Numbered from the stretch's first letter, positions 25,705 through 34,037 are shown. The stretch: 64,000 bases of DNA from Jeotgalicoccus nanhaiensis (GCA_004570955.1 SPPL01000003.1:310001-374000), one strand, 5' to 3'. Numbers and translations: made by a program. The notes: generated by a model from the sequence alone, not told the origin.

Positions 25705-27159
25705 ATGTCTGCTGATAATCAGACGAGAACAGAATTAGATAATACGATGTCGAAACGTTTCATATGGGCAATAGCTTACGGGTCGTCAATCGGCTGGGGT
25801 GCATTTATTTTACCGGGAGACTGGCTGATTTCATCAGGTACACTCGGGGCTTCACTCGGAATTACTATCGGCGGTATACTGATGCTGATTATTGCGGTAG
25901 GCTACGGTGCATTAACAGCCAAGTTTCCCGTCTCCGGCGGAGAGTTCGCATTTACATACGCGGGATTCGGTAAATTCAGCGCCTTTATTGCCTCATGGTT
26001 TTTAGTATTGGGTTATATATGTGTAGTTGCTCTGAATGCGAGTGCGTTTAGTCTGCTGTTTAAATTTGTACTCCCGGATTTTCTCGAGACTGGTTACTTA
26101 TACACCATCGCAGGATGGGATGTTTACATTATGGAAGTCATCCTGTCGTCAGCAGTACTCATAGTATTCGCGTTTATCAGTATGAAAGGTTCTGGTCTTT
26201 CCGGGAATCTGCAGTTTATATTCTGTTTGTTCATGGCCTTTGTTGTAGCAGGGTTAATGTTCGCGTCATTTTTCACCGGAGAATTTTCATTTCAAAATGC
26301 ACAGCCGCTCTTTAATAATGAAGCGGGAGTATGGACTTCGATTATCTTAATCGTGGCAATAGCGCCCTGGATGTATGTAGGATTTGATAACATTCCTCAG
26401 GCAGCTGAAGAATTTAAATTCAGTGCTGACAAAACATTTAAATTAATTGTATTTGGGATTGTCGCGTCTATTTTAACCTATGTTGCAATGATTTTAGTAA
26501 CATCATGGATCTATCCTGACCAGAACTCAATGGACGGGGCGGTCTGGGTAACAGGTTCTGTTATACAGTCGTCTATGGGCACTGTTGGAATGGTATTTCT
26601 CGCATTTTCAATATCATTCGGTATTTTTACGGGGCTTAACGGGTTTTATATGTCATCTTCCAGACTGATTTTCGCGATGGGGCGTGCAAACTTTGTACCG
26701 GCAGTTTTTGCCAGAGTGCATAAGAAAAATAAAACACCGCATTATGCAGTCTTATTCGTGCTGGGAGTGTGTTTGATTGCTCCCTGGCTCGGGAGAACTG
26801 CTTTAAGCTGGATTGTTGATATGTCGTCAGTGGGTGTATCAGTAGCGTTTCTGGCAACGAGTGCAGTGACTGTTAAATTCTTTGCAAGAGCTGAACATAA
26901 AAATATTGTTTATGTAATATTTGGTGTACTCGGTGTAATCATTTCACTAGTATTCCTGATACTGCTATTATTCCCGGGTTCGCCGGCAGCCTTAACAGCA
27001 CCATCTTACTATGCTTTACTTTGCTGGATTATACTCGGTGCGGTCTTCCTCCTGTTAAAATATAAAACATTAAAATCGATGTCGAAAGAAGAGCTGGACT
27101 TTATGATTTTAAACAAGACGAGAGAAGCAGCGATGAATGAAACAAAAAAAGAAGGGTAA
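25705..27159 (+). CDS. APC-family amino-acid permease
   Basis: A 484-residue transporter with about 12 helices of the amino acid-polyamine-organocation superfamily. Helix 1 has the unwound motif GSSIGWGAFILPGDW, and helix 2-3 LTAKFPVSGGEFAFTY matches the family. The ATG at 25705 is used because GGAGTTGG lies just upstream; an ATG at 25657 has none. The substrate cannot be told from sequence. It stands alone after the ABC operon. Confidence 0.87.
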   Translation: MSADNQTRTELDNTMSKRFIWAIAYGSSIGWGAFILPGDWLISSGTLGASLGITIGGILMLIIAVGYGALTAKFPVSGGEFAFTYAGFGKFSAFIASWFLVLGYICVVALNASAFSLLFKFVLPDFLETGYLYTIAGWDVYIMEVILSSAVLIVFAFISMKGSGLSGNLQFIFCLFMAFVVAGLMFASFFTGEFSFQNAQPLFNNEAGVWTSIILIVAIAPWMYVGFDNIPQAAEEFKFSADKTFKLIVFGIVASILTYVAMILVTSWIYPDQNSMDGAVWVTGSVIQSSMGTVGMVFLAFSISFGIFTGLNGFYMSSSRLIFAMGRANFVPAVFARVHKKNKTPHYAVLFVLGVCLIAPWLGRTALSWIVDMSSVGVSVAFLATSAVTVKFFARAEHKNIVYVIFGVLGVIISLVFLILLLFPGSPAALTAPSYYALLCWIILGAVFLLLKYKTLKSMSKEELDFMILNKTREAAMNETKKEG

Positions 27160-27193
27160 AGAATAATATAATATATTATTCGGAGATGATACT

Positions 27194-27538
27194 ATGCTGA
27201 AATTAAAACGTGTCTACGATGACGTTTCACAACAGGACGGCAAGCGGATTCTGGTAGACGGTGTTTGGCCGCGCGGCATTAAAAAAGAAGATTTGGAACA
27301 TGATGAGTGGTATAAAGAAATCGCACCTTCGTCGGATTTAAGAAAGTGGTTTGATCACGATCCTGATAAGTGGGAAGAATTTAAAAAGAAATATAAAAAA
27401 GAATTAAAAGAACAAAAAGGTCTGGTAGATCAAATTAAAAAGGACTCAGACGGCCACAATGTCACACTGTTATACGCAGCTAAAGACGAAGAGCACAATC
27501 AGGCAGTGGTGATAAAAGAATATATCGAAAACAAATAA
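27194..27538 (+). CDS. DUF488 family protein (YeaO-like)
   Basis: A 114-residue soluble protein that begins LKRVYDDVSQQDGKRILVDGVWPRG, the diagnostic start of the YeaO branch of DUF488, and has RKWFDHDPDKWEEF in the middle. Function is not established. CGGAGATG precedes the ATG. It ends at a strong terminator. Confidence 0.9.
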   Translation: MLKLKRVYDDVSQQDGKRILVDGVWPRGIKKEDLEHDEWYKEIAPSSDLRKWFDHDPDKWEEFKKKYKKELKEQKGLVDQIKKDSDGHNVTLLYAAKDEEHNQAVVIKEYIENK

Positions 27539-27563
27539 AAGACGGCGGCTGCCGTCTTTTTTC
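27537..27563. terminator. Bidirectional terminator
   Basis: AAAAGACGGC and GCCGTCTTTTTT with a GGCT loop, between convergent genes. Confidence 0.9.
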
Positions 27564-28112
27564 TTAGATTTTTAACTTTCCTCTAAAACCGCGTGCTCCG
27601 TAATAAGAATCGGCTCCATTATGGTAAAGGAAGACGGTGTTGTAACGTTTATCACAGAATAAAGCTCCCCCGAGATTTCTAATCTCATCAGGAGTCTTAA
27701 CCCAGCTTGAAGACTTCAGGTCAAAGTCGCCGAACTGCTGCAGGAGTCTGTAATCTTCTTCAGTGAGTAAATCGATGCCAATTTCTTTTGCTAAATCCAC
27801 AGCCGAGTTATCAGGCTTATATTTCTTTCTCGCTTCAAGGGCAGCTCTATCATAACAAACGCTGCGCCGTCCTTTCGGGCTTTCTTTTGAACAGTCTGCA
27901 AAATAAAGCGTGCCGTCAAAATCGATAACGTCAGGTTCACCTTCTGTGGCTTCCATATTGTAAAGTGCAGTGAGCTGTGTATCATTCAGTTTATCAGCGA
28001 TATTCTGAAATGAGATATTTTCGTGGCGTTCCATATGAGTATTAAAACGGGATTCGAGAGTGTTCAGCAGTTCTTCCTGTTCTGATTGAGTAAGCTTATT
28101 CTTTAATGTCAT
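27564..28112 (-). CDS. DUF4256 family protein
   Basis: A 182-residue cytosolic protein. The conserved DUF4256 features are present: ATEGEPDVI, CSKESPKGRRSVCYDR, SSSWVKTPDEIRNLGGALFCDKRY and a C-terminal YYGARGFRG. The function of the family is unknown. GGAGG lies 7 bases before the ATG at 28112. It is a single gene divergent from the methyltransferase. Confidence 0.88.
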   Translation of the reverse strand: MTLKNKLTQSEQEELLNTLESRFNTHMERHENISFQNIADKLNDTQLTALYNMEATEGEPDVIDFDGTLYFADCSKESPKGRRSVCYDRAALEARKKYKPDNSAVDLAKEIGIDLLTEEDYRLLQQFGDFDLKSSSWVKTPDEIRNLGGALFCDKRYNTVFLYHNGADSYYGARGFRGKLKI

Positions 28113-28194
28113 TCAGCATCCTCCGTTTATCTTATTTAGTTAATAATACCATGGTAAACTATACTGATAAACATATTATACAGAACGGAGAAAG

Positions 28195-28989
28195 ATGATG
28201 ATAGTAACAACAGGCGGCCGTTATAATGAACATTCATTACAAAAAGCTAAGGATATCGCTATGCGTTATAAGCTGGACTTTGTAATGCGTAAAAAGCGCT
28301 CTGTTAAAGAACTTCGGGAGCGTTACAATGACGATGTATTAGTCGTTGGAAGAGATGGAATCAGTATTACACCACTCACTGGAAACGAGTCGGTCAAGTA
28401 CCATCCGAACTTTTCCATGGTCCGTGCTAAAAGATTATTGAAAAATGAACACGACGCCCTGGTCGAAGCGGCAGAACTTACAGCTGGTATGTCATTTTTA
28501 GACTGCACGATGGGACTCGGAGCAGATAGTGTTATCGCGAGTTTAACAGTCGGAAACTCTGGCAGAGTGACGGCACTGGAAGACAGTTTAATACTTTACC
28601 TGCTGACTAAAGAAGGACTGTCGTCATATGATGCGAATATTGGAGTTATCAGCGATGCAATGAAAAATGTTGAAGTGCTGCATGAAGACCACGAGACATA
28701 TTTAAAAACCTTGGCAGATAACAGTTTTGATATTGTTTATTTTGATCCGATGTTCGAAGAAGAAATCAGTAATTCCGAGAGCTTAAGAGCAATCTCCGCA
28801 GTGACACAGTCCAAAACATTGTCAGAAACTGCGATAAATGAGGCAAAACGTGTGGCAGCCAAAACAGTTGTTTTGAAAGATCACTTCAGAAGCAGACGAT
28901 TTGAACAATTCGGTTTCATCCAACAAATCAGAAAGACGAGTAAAGTGCATTACGGAGTTATCAATACTGAGACTGAAGTTGACTCTTAG
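28195..28989 (+). CDS. Class I SAM-dependent methyltransferase (RsmJ-like)
   Basis: A 264-residue Rossmann-fold methyltransferase. The SAM loop FLDCTMGLGADS is near residue 100 and the acceptor motif YFDPMFEEE near 180; the DPMF signature is that of RsmJ, which methylates 16S rRNA at G1516 in E. coli. Firmicute proteins with this design are usually annotated only as methyltransferases, so the rRNA target is inference. The last codons overlap the -35 box of the guanidine riboswitch transcript. Confidence 0.85.
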   Translation: MMIVTTGGRYNEHSLQKAKDIAMRYKLDFVMRKKRSVKELRERYNDDVLVVGRDGISITPLTGNESVKYHPNFSMVRAKRLLKNEHDALVEAAELTAGMSFLDCTMGLGADSVIASLTVGNSGRVTALEDSLILYLLTKEGLSSYDANIGVISDAMKNVEVLHEDHETYLKTLADNSFDIVYFDPMFEEEISNSESLRAISAVTQSKTLSETAINEAKRVAAKTVVLKDHFRSRRFEQFGFIQQIRKTSKVHYGVINTETEVDS

Positions 28990-29007
28990 AAAATAATAAT
29001 TTATGAT
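28979..29007 (+). promoter_or_regulatory. Promoter of the guanidine riboswitch transcript
   Basis: TTGACT and TATGAT are separated by exactly 17 bases. The predicted start around 29014 lies about 18 bases before the first conserved riboswitch element. The -35 overlaps the end of the methyltransferase gene. Confidence 0.75.
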
Positions 29008-29024
29008 GTAAGTAACTGAATAAG

Positions 29025-29145
29025 AAGTTTTCTAGGGTTCCGTTAAATTATTTAAGTCTGGACCGAGAGGAAACGCTGGAATTAATTCCAGTACACGGAA
29101 GGATAAAAGCCTGGGAGAGTAACGAAAGTTATTCTTCCGGGCTTG
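29025..29145 (+). promoter_or_regulatory. Guanidine-I (ykkC) riboswitch
   Basis: The conserved blocks of the guanidine-I aptamer appear in order: CTAGGG-TTCCG (29032-29042), CTGGACCGAGAG (29058-29069), a variable hairpin CTGGAAT/ATTCCAG (29076-29091), and ACACGGAAGGATAAAAGCC then TGGGAGA (29093-29118). The last block is also the left arm of a terminator hairpin whose right arm is TCTTCCGGGCTT, ending near 29144. Guanidinium binding would stabilise the aptamer and prevent termination, switching on the SMR pair 45 bases downstream. Confidence 0.93.
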
Positions 29146-29152
29146 TTTATTC

Positions 29153-29176
29153 TTAATTCTTAAATTTAAGAATTAA
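29153..29176. repeat. 24-bp perfect AT-rich palindrome before the ykkC-like gene
   Basis: TTAATTCTTAAA is followed directly by its reverse complement, ending one base before the AAGGAG ribosome site (29177-29182). It is not part of the aptamer or its terminator. It may act as an operator, an RNA hairpin or an RNA stability element. Confidence 0.6.
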
Positions 29177-29189
29177 AAGGAGAAAAATT

Positions 29190-29513
29190 ATGTGGTTATT
29201 AGTCATTATTGCAGCTATGTTTGAAATCGGCTGGGCAACAGGCTTGAAATATGCTGATACGTGGTTTGAATGGGGATTGACGGTTATTGCTGTCGTTGTC
29301 AGCTTTGGACTGCTCGTATACGTGTCGACGAAAATGCCGGCAAGCACAGTATACGCGGTCTTTGTCGGTATTGGGGCGGTCGGGACAGTGCTAGTAGATA
29401 TTATCGTTTTCGGCGGAGCATTCAACATTGGCATTATTATATTTGTGGCACTGCTTGTATTTGGAGTTATCGGTCTGAAAACAGTGACAGATTATGAGGA
29501 GGATGTTAAATGA
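29190..29513 (+). CDS. ykkC: Guanidinium exporter SMR subunit, YkkC-like
   Basis: A 107-residue four-helix SMR protein. Helix 1 is IIAAMFEIGWATGLKYAD, with the essential Glu and the GxxWxxGLK pattern of Gdx/YkkC guanidinium exporters. STVYAVFVGIGAVGTV corresponds to the substrate-proton antiport core. The riboswitch directly upstream fixes guanidinium as the likely substrate, exported in exchange for protons. It overlaps the next gene by 4 bases, so the two probably work as a heterodimer. Confidence 0.92.
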   Translation: MWLLVIIAAMFEIGWATGLKYADTWFEWGLTVIAVVVSFGLLVYVSTKMPASTVYAVFVGIGAVGTVLVDIIVFGGAFNIGIIIFVALLVFGVIGLKTVTDYEEDVK

Positions 29514-29827
29514 GCTGGTTGATATTAATATTAGCAGGATTCATGGAAGTAGCGGGCGTAACAGGTATGTCTTTAATCGGCCAGAGTAAAAAACTAAAAG
29601 GTTGGCTGATGCTGCTCATCGGATTTCCGATCAGTCTTGGCCTGCTTGGATTTGCTATGGAAACTATTCCTTTAGGTGTTGCTTATGCTATATGGACTGG
29701 AATCGGAACAGTAGGAAGTGCGTTAATTGGAATTATCTTTTATAAAGAGTCTGCGAGTTATAAACGTGTTATGTACCTGTCGTTTATTATCATTGCAGTA
29801 ATTGGTTTAAGACTTGTGACAGGATAG
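29510..29827 (+). CDS. ykkD: Guanidinium exporter SMR subunit, YkkD-like
   Basis: A 105-residue partner of the preceding gene. Helix 1 LAGFMEVAGVTGMSL carries the membrane Glu, and METIPLGVAYAIWTGIGTVGSALIG is close to YkkD of Bacillus. A GAGGATG ribosome site lies within the upstream gene. The two genes form a translationally coupled pair under riboswitch control. Confidence 0.92.
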   Translation: MSWLILILAGFMEVAGVTGMSLIGQSKKLKGWLMLLIGFPISLGLLGFAMETIPLGVAYAIWTGIGTVGSALIGIIFYKESASYKRVMYLSFIIIAVIGLRLVTG

Positions 29828-29857
29828 TAAAAGTTAGAGATTATTCTCCAACTTTTA
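29828..29857. terminator. Hairpin terminator after ykkCD
   Basis: TAAAAGTT-A-GAGA pairs with TCTC-C-AACTTTTA around a TTAT loop with one mismatch. It overlaps the last codons of the convergent gene. Confidence 0.6.
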
Positions 29858-30101
29858 CTTCTTCAAGAAGATTTTTCGAATGAACAAGACCAAGACCAGT
29901 TTCTTCTCTTATATATTTAATAATTTGAACATCCATTTTGTTCGAGCTGATCATGCTGCGGATATCACGGTACAGTTCTGAATTTTGTAATGCAGCTTTG
30001 AAAGCTGACTGCTGGAGCTTTTTATTTTGGTGAGACAAGCTTAGAATAATTACTGCTGCAATGATAATAATAATAAAAGAAGAAATAGTGAAACCCTCCA
30101 A
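29841..30101 (-). CDS. Membrane-anchored protein with L7/L12 C-terminal-like domain
   Basis: A protein of up to 86 residues: one N-terminal helix (SSFIIIIIAAVIILSL), a charged stretch, then IKYIREETGLGLVHSKNLLE, which closely resembles the ribosomal L7/L12 C-terminal segment. Similar small proteins occur in Firmicutes without known function. The start is puzzling. The only NUG codon, TTG at 30101, overlaps the GGAGGG ribosome site, and the codon 7 bases after that site is an in-frame ATT (30086). If ATT is used the product has 81 residues. Confidence 0.7.
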   Translation of the reverse strand: MEGFTISSFIIIIIAAVIILSLSHQNKKLQQSAFKAALQNSELYRDIRSMISSNKMDVQIIKYIREETGLGLVHSKNLLEEVKVGE

Positions 30102-30208
30102 TAACTGCGAATGATTCTACTATATCAGACATAAATAATATCTGCATTATCGTTTATACACTAGCGATTGAAAGAACGAGTTTCACATGAAACACCAGAA
30201 GCAAACAC

Positions 30209-30251
30209 AAAAAAATTCCGTATGCATTAAATCTGCATACGGAATTTTTTT
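30209..30251. terminator. Terminator of the reductase gene
   Basis: AAAAAAATTCCGTATGCA and TGCATACGGAATTTTTTT form a long stem with a 7-base loop, overlapping the stop codon of the reductase gene. Confidence 0.9.
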
Positions 30252-31239
30252 AGTCTTGTTTAAAGACGCTTGTACTATGTTTAGGCTGTAAGCGTGATTT
30301 TGGATCATAAAAAGATTTAGCGTATGAAATTGCTACCGGTGCTTCACCGAAGCCTGTCGCAATCAGTTTAACTTTACCTTCAAATGTCGTTATATCACCT
30401 GCAGCAAATATGCCGAGTATGTTTGTTTCCATATGAGCATTAACTTTAATGGAGTTTTTCTCAAGCTCAAGACCCCATTCTTTTAATGGCCCGAGTGACG
30501 AAATATTACCGAAGTTAACAATCAGCTGGTCTGCTTTAATGACTTCTTCAGTACCGTCTTTTGCAGTCAGTACCAGCTCATCAATCTGCCCATTTTCACC
30601 TTTAATTTCAGTGACATTCAATGATGTCTTAACTTCTACAGGTGAGTCCATGACCTGCTGCACACTCGTTTCATGTGCCGTAAAGCGGTTGCGACGGTGT
30701 ACCAGTGTTACTGATTTAGCAAGTTCCTGCAGCATCAGTGCCCAGTCGAGAGCAGAGTCTCCCCCTCCGAGTACGACAACATCCTGGTCTCTGAATTTCT
30801 CAAGATCTCTAACGGCATACTGCAGTGAAATTCCTTCGAAATCAGCTTCGTTATCGAGGCCGATTTTACGCGGTTGAAAAGCACCGACTCCTGCTGTAAT
30901 TAAGATAGTTCTTGTAAGGTATTCACCTTGATCAGTTTTCAAAACAAAGTGATCATCTTTGCGCTCGTATGACTGAACTGTTTCTCCAAGGTGAAGGTCA
31001 GGTTCTGCATACTGCGCCTGTGTCACGAGATTGGAAACTAAATCTTTAGCAAGGATTTTAGGGAACCCGCCGACGTCATAAATATATTTATCCGGATATA
31101 ATTCCGTTAATTGACCGCCTAGTTCAGGCAGACTGTCTATCAGTCTGACAGACATCTGTCTCATGCCCGCATAAAAAGTAGAAAATAAACCGGTAGGTCC
31201 GCCACCGATTATGGTTACATCTACAATTTCGTCTTTCAT
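30250..31239 (-). CDS. Ferredoxin/flavodoxin--NADP reductase, YumC type
   Basis: A 329-residue thioredoxin-reductase-like flavoprotein without the CxxC active site. FAD motif IIGGGPTGLFSTFYAGMR is near residue 10, NADPH motif VVLGGGDSALDWALML near 155, and AAGDITTFEGKVKLIATGFGEA at the C-terminal end, the family hallmark. It transfers electrons between NADPH and ferredoxin or flavodoxin. Length is normal. The ATG follows GGAGGG. It is monocistronic. Confidence 0.93.
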   Translation of the reverse strand: MKDEIVDVTIIGGGPTGLFSTFYAGMRQMSVRLIDSLPELGGQLTELYPDKYIYDVGGFPKILAKDLVSNLVTQAQYAEPDLHLGETVQSYERKDDHFVLKTDQGEYLTRTILITAGVGAFQPRKIGLDNEADFEGISLQYAVRDLEKFRDQDVVVLGGGDSALDWALMLQELAKSVTLVHRRNRFTAHETSVQQVMDSPVEVKTSLNVTEIKGENGQIDELVLTAKDGTEEVIKADQLIVNFGNISSLGPLKEWGLELEKNSIKVNAHMETNILGIFAAGDITTFEGKVKLIATGFGEAPVAISYAKSFYDPKSRLQPKHSTSVFKQD

Positions 31240-31381
31240 GAATATAACCCTCCAGTAATATACGAAAAATGTTTTTATATTTTCATTCCATTAAACATTA
31301 TTGCACAAGGAGGGATGAAAATAAAAGTGTTTGGCATGCTGTAACGTCGATGTAACGCGTAATTCAGACTTTCGAATGACA

Positions 31382-32545
31382 TTATGCATTACGCGGATCA
31401 CGCCAGAAAAATACTGTGATAAAGAATCCGATGACGAGAACGGCTGCACTGAAGTAGTACGGAAAATCCAAATTCATATCGAATAAGATACCGGCAATAA
31501 CAGGACCAACAACGTTTGCAAGCGATGTGAAAAACGAGTTCATGCCGCCTGCAAATCCCTGGTTATTACCGGCGATATGGGACAGGAAGGTTGTCACGGA
31601 CGGGCGTATCAAATCAAAACCTATAAAGATGATAAAGGCGACGGCCATAACCGACCAGTATGATTCTAAAAATGTAATTGCAAAAACAAGCACTGCGGTA
31701 TATATAATCGATACCCTTATAATGTTCAACTCGCCGTAGCTGCGTGTGAGACGCTCGAATAAAAAGATTTGTGCAAAAGCGCCAATCATGGCGCCGCCTG
31801 TAATTGCGATTGCAATATCAGTCGGTGTAAATCCGAGTTTACGATCGAAATACAGACTGAAGAAAGATTCAAAAGCTGCGAGTCCAAATGATGATATAAA
31901 AATAACGAGGAAGGCAATAAAAAATATCGGTGTAAATAGACGTTTGAAGTTACTTGTTGTAACTTCAGTTTTATCAGCTGCAACTTCTGTTATTTTTTTA
32001 GGTTCAGAGAGCATGAATATAGCTCCGAATGCTGCCAATAAACCAAGTGCTGCTGCGACGAAAAACGGCAGACGTGTACCAACTTCTGCCAGAACACCGC
32101 CGACACCGGGGCCGATAATAAATCCGAAATTAATTGCTGCGGTCATAAAACCTAGCGACCGGGCTCTGTTTTTATCAGTTGTCAGATCTACGATAAAGGC
32201 TGTTACAGCAGGCATAATACATGCACCGGCCAAACCGCCGAGCATTCGCGAAACAAATAGTACTTCAATCGATTGTCCGAGACCGAATAAGAGCTCGGAA
32301 AATGCAAAGATAAACAGCCCGAGAACGATAATAATTTTACGTCCGAACTTATCTGCGGCACGACCTGTAAATGGAGAGAAAATTAATTGCGTAAAAGCAA
32401 AAGCGGCGGTTAGATAACCGACACCTGCACCGCTGATATTCAATTCATTCATGATTGACGGGAGAACCGGGATGACAAGACTTATTCCTAGGAAAATCAG
32501 GAAAATACTGCTATATAATAAATAGAGTTGATATTTTTTCTTCAT
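31382..32545 (-). CDS. NorA-like MFS multidrug efflux transporter
   Basis: A 387-residue 12-helix MFS pump, the same length as S. aureus NorA (388). Shared features include SIFLIFLGISLVIPVLPS in helix 1, GRAADKFGRKIIIVLGL after helix 2, FIIGPGVGGVLAE in helix 5 and IAITGGAMIGAFAQIF in the C-half. The ATG at 32545 has AAGGTG upstream; the longer frame to 32686 is low-complexity and lacks a ribosome site. NorA pumps fluoroquinolones, dyes and quaternary ammonium compounds. It is divergent from the CDF gene, with about 100 bases between. Confidence 0.88.
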   Translation of the reverse strand: MKKKYQLYLLYSSIFLIFLGISLVIPVLPSIMNELNISGAGVGYLTAAFAFTQLIFSPFTGRAADKFGRKIIIVLGLFIFAFSELLFGLGQSIEVLFVSRMLGGLAGACIMPAVTAFIVDLTTDKNRARSLGFMTAAINFGFIIGPGVGGVLAEVGTRLPFFVAAALGLLAAFGAIFMLSEPKKITEVAADKTEVTTSNFKRLFTPIFFIAFLVIFISSFGLAAFESFFSLYFDRKLGFTPTDIAIAITGGAMIGAFAQIFLFERLTRSYGELNIIRVSIIYTAVLVFAITFLESYWSVMAVAFIIFIGFDLIRPSVTTFLSHIAGNNQGFAGGMNSFFTSLANVVGPVIAGILFDMNLDFPYYFSAAVLVIGFFITVFFWRDPRNA

Positions 32546-32644
32546 AAAATTGCACCTTCTTACATTTTTGCATATGCTAAGGTATATATTACACTCGAAA
32601 ATAGGAAAATAATAGTAAAAAATAGATAAATTGAGGTGGGAATT

Positions 32645-33562
32645 TTGACGGAGCATAATCATAATCATCACCACGATCATACACATGGAGCGAATAAAAA
32701 AGCACTGACAATAAGTTTAATATTAATTGCATCATTTATGATTGTTGAGGTCATCGGGGGAGTGCTGACAAATAGTCTTGCCCTGCTGTCTGATGCTGGT
32801 CATATGCTGAGCGATGCTATATCGCTGGCAGTGGCTCTTGCTGCATTTAAAATGGGTGAGAAAGCTGCTGATTCAGCAAGGACATACGGCTACAGAAGAT
32901 TTGAAATACTGGCAGCTGTTTTTAATAGTGTGACACTGATTGTTATTGCGGTGTTTATCATTATAGAAGCGGCCGGCCGTTTTATAAATCCACCTGAAGT
33001 GGCAACCACGGGTATGCTGATTATTGCGGTTCTTGGACTTTTGGTAAATATCGTTGTTGCAAAAATATTAATGTCTGGAGATACACACGATAACTTAAAT
33101 ATGAAAGGTGCTCTGCTGCATGTTTTAGGAGATTTGCTCGGGTCAGTTGCGGCGATTGTTGCTGCTTTATCAATTATGTTCTTCGGCTGGGGAATTATGG
33201 ACCCGCTGGCGAGTGTTATCGTCGCGGTATTAATTTCAATCAGCGGCTTTAGAATACTCCGTCAATCTTTGAATATTCTTATGGAAGGTGTACCGGAGAC
33301 TCTAGACTTCAATCGTATTATCGAAAAAATTAACAATGTAGACGGGGTTGAAGACGCACATCACATTCACGTTTGGAGCATTACAAGCGGAATGAATGCG
33401 TTGAGTGTTCACATTGTAGTTAATGGTATGCTGAATGTTCATGAAACACAAAAGATTATTCAGCGTATTGAGGAACAGATGAAACATGAAAGCATCGAAC
33501 ATGTAACGGTTCAGGTGGAATGTAAGCACCATGATCATCATGATCAAATTTTGTGCAATTAG
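32645..33562 (+). CDS. CDF-family divalent cation exporter (CzcD-like)
   Basis: A 305-residue six-helix cation diffusion facilitator that exports zinc or related ions in exchange for protons. Zinc-site residues are in HMLSDAI (helix 2, preceded by LLSDAG) and HVLGDLLGS (helix 5). Both ends are His-rich: HNHNHHHDHTH after the start and HHDHHDQ at the C-terminus. The soluble C-domain has DAHHIHVWSI. A TTG start at 32645 is used because GAGGTGGG lies just before it. It ends in its own terminator. The metal is probably zinc or cobalt. Confidence 0.92.
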   Translation: MTEHNHNHHHDHTHGANKKALTISLILIASFMIVEVIGGVLTNSLALLSDAGHMLSDAISLAVALAAFKMGEKAADSARTYGYRRFEILAAVFNSVTLIVIAVFIIIEAAGRFINPPEVATTGMLIIAVLGLLVNIVVAKILMSGDTHDNLNMKGALLHVLGDLLGSVAAIVAALSIMFFGWGIMDPLASVIVAVLISISGFRILRQSLNILMEGVPETLDFNRIIEKINNVDGVEDAHHIHVWSITSGMNALSVHIVVNGMLNVHETQKIIQRIEEQMKHESIEHVTVQVECKHHDHHDQILCN

Positions 33563-33566
33563 TTAT

Positions 33567-33605
33567 AAAGTATTCTGGAATTCAATTTTCAGAATACTTT
33601 TTGTT
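33567..33605 (+). terminator. Terminator after the CDF gene
   Basis: AAAGTATTCTG pairs with CAGAATACTTT and is followed by TT; the loop is 12 bases. Confidence 0.7.
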
Positions 33606-33642
33606 ATTATAGATTTATGAACAATTATAAGGAGAGGATTTA

Positions 33643-34020
33643 ATGAGGGCAATTCATACAAAATACTCACGAAACAGTAAAGGGCACTACGTACCGGGAA
33701 TGATACATAACGATACTTTATACATTTCAGGGCAGTTATCATTGGACCTTGACACCGGGGAAATAGTCGAGGGCGGTATTGCTGCTGAAACTAAAAGAGC
33801 GCTTGAGAACATGGAAATGGTATTGAAAGAAGCAGATTTGACTAAAAAAGATATCGTAATGGTCAGGCTGTACACATCTGACGTTGATAACTGGGATATT
33901 ATTAACGAAGAATACAGCAATTATTTTGGAGACCACAAGCCTGCACGTGCAGTTGTTCCGACGAGAGAACTGCATTATGGATGTTTGATTGAGATTGAAG
34001 CCGTCGCAGCGATAAAATAA
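33643..34020 (+). CDS. RidA-family enamine/imine deaminase
   Basis: A 125-residue trimeric RidA/YjgF protein. It has YISGQLSLDLDTGEIV and a C-terminal REL..GCLIEIEAVAAI with the Arg/Glu pattern of the active site, but lacks the most canonical IxxxGPYSQA start. RidA proteins hydrolyse reactive imines such as 2-aminoacrylate released by PLP enzymes. The next gene, 17 bases downstream, encodes a PLP enzyme of a family that includes D-serine dehydratase, so a protective partnership is plausible. GGAGAGG precedes the ATG. Confidence 0.88.
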   Translation: MRAIHTKYSRNSKGHYVPGMIHNDTLYISGQLSLDLDTGEIVEGGIAAETKRALENMEMVLKEADLTKKDIVMVRLYTSDVDNWDIINEEYSNYFGDHKPARAVVPTRELHYGCLIEIEAVAAIK

Positions 34021-34037
34021 TGAACTAAGGGGATGTA

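Noticed and set aside
27160-27181. AT-rich near-palindrome between the APC permease and DUF488 genes as a terminator
   Set aside because: It has only A/T pairs in the stem apart from the ends, and no T run; unlikely to terminate.
31353-31390. CGCGTAAT/ATTACGCG inverted repeat downstream of the NorA-like gene
   Set aside because: Eight-bp arms are separated by 24 bases and there is no T run on the relevant strand, so I do not call it a terminator.
31746-32417. A 223-codon plus-strand frame inside the NorA-like gene
   Set aside because: It is exactly antisense to a well-supported MFS gene, has low-complexity Pro/Lys/Ala composition and no ribosome site; a codon-usage shadow.
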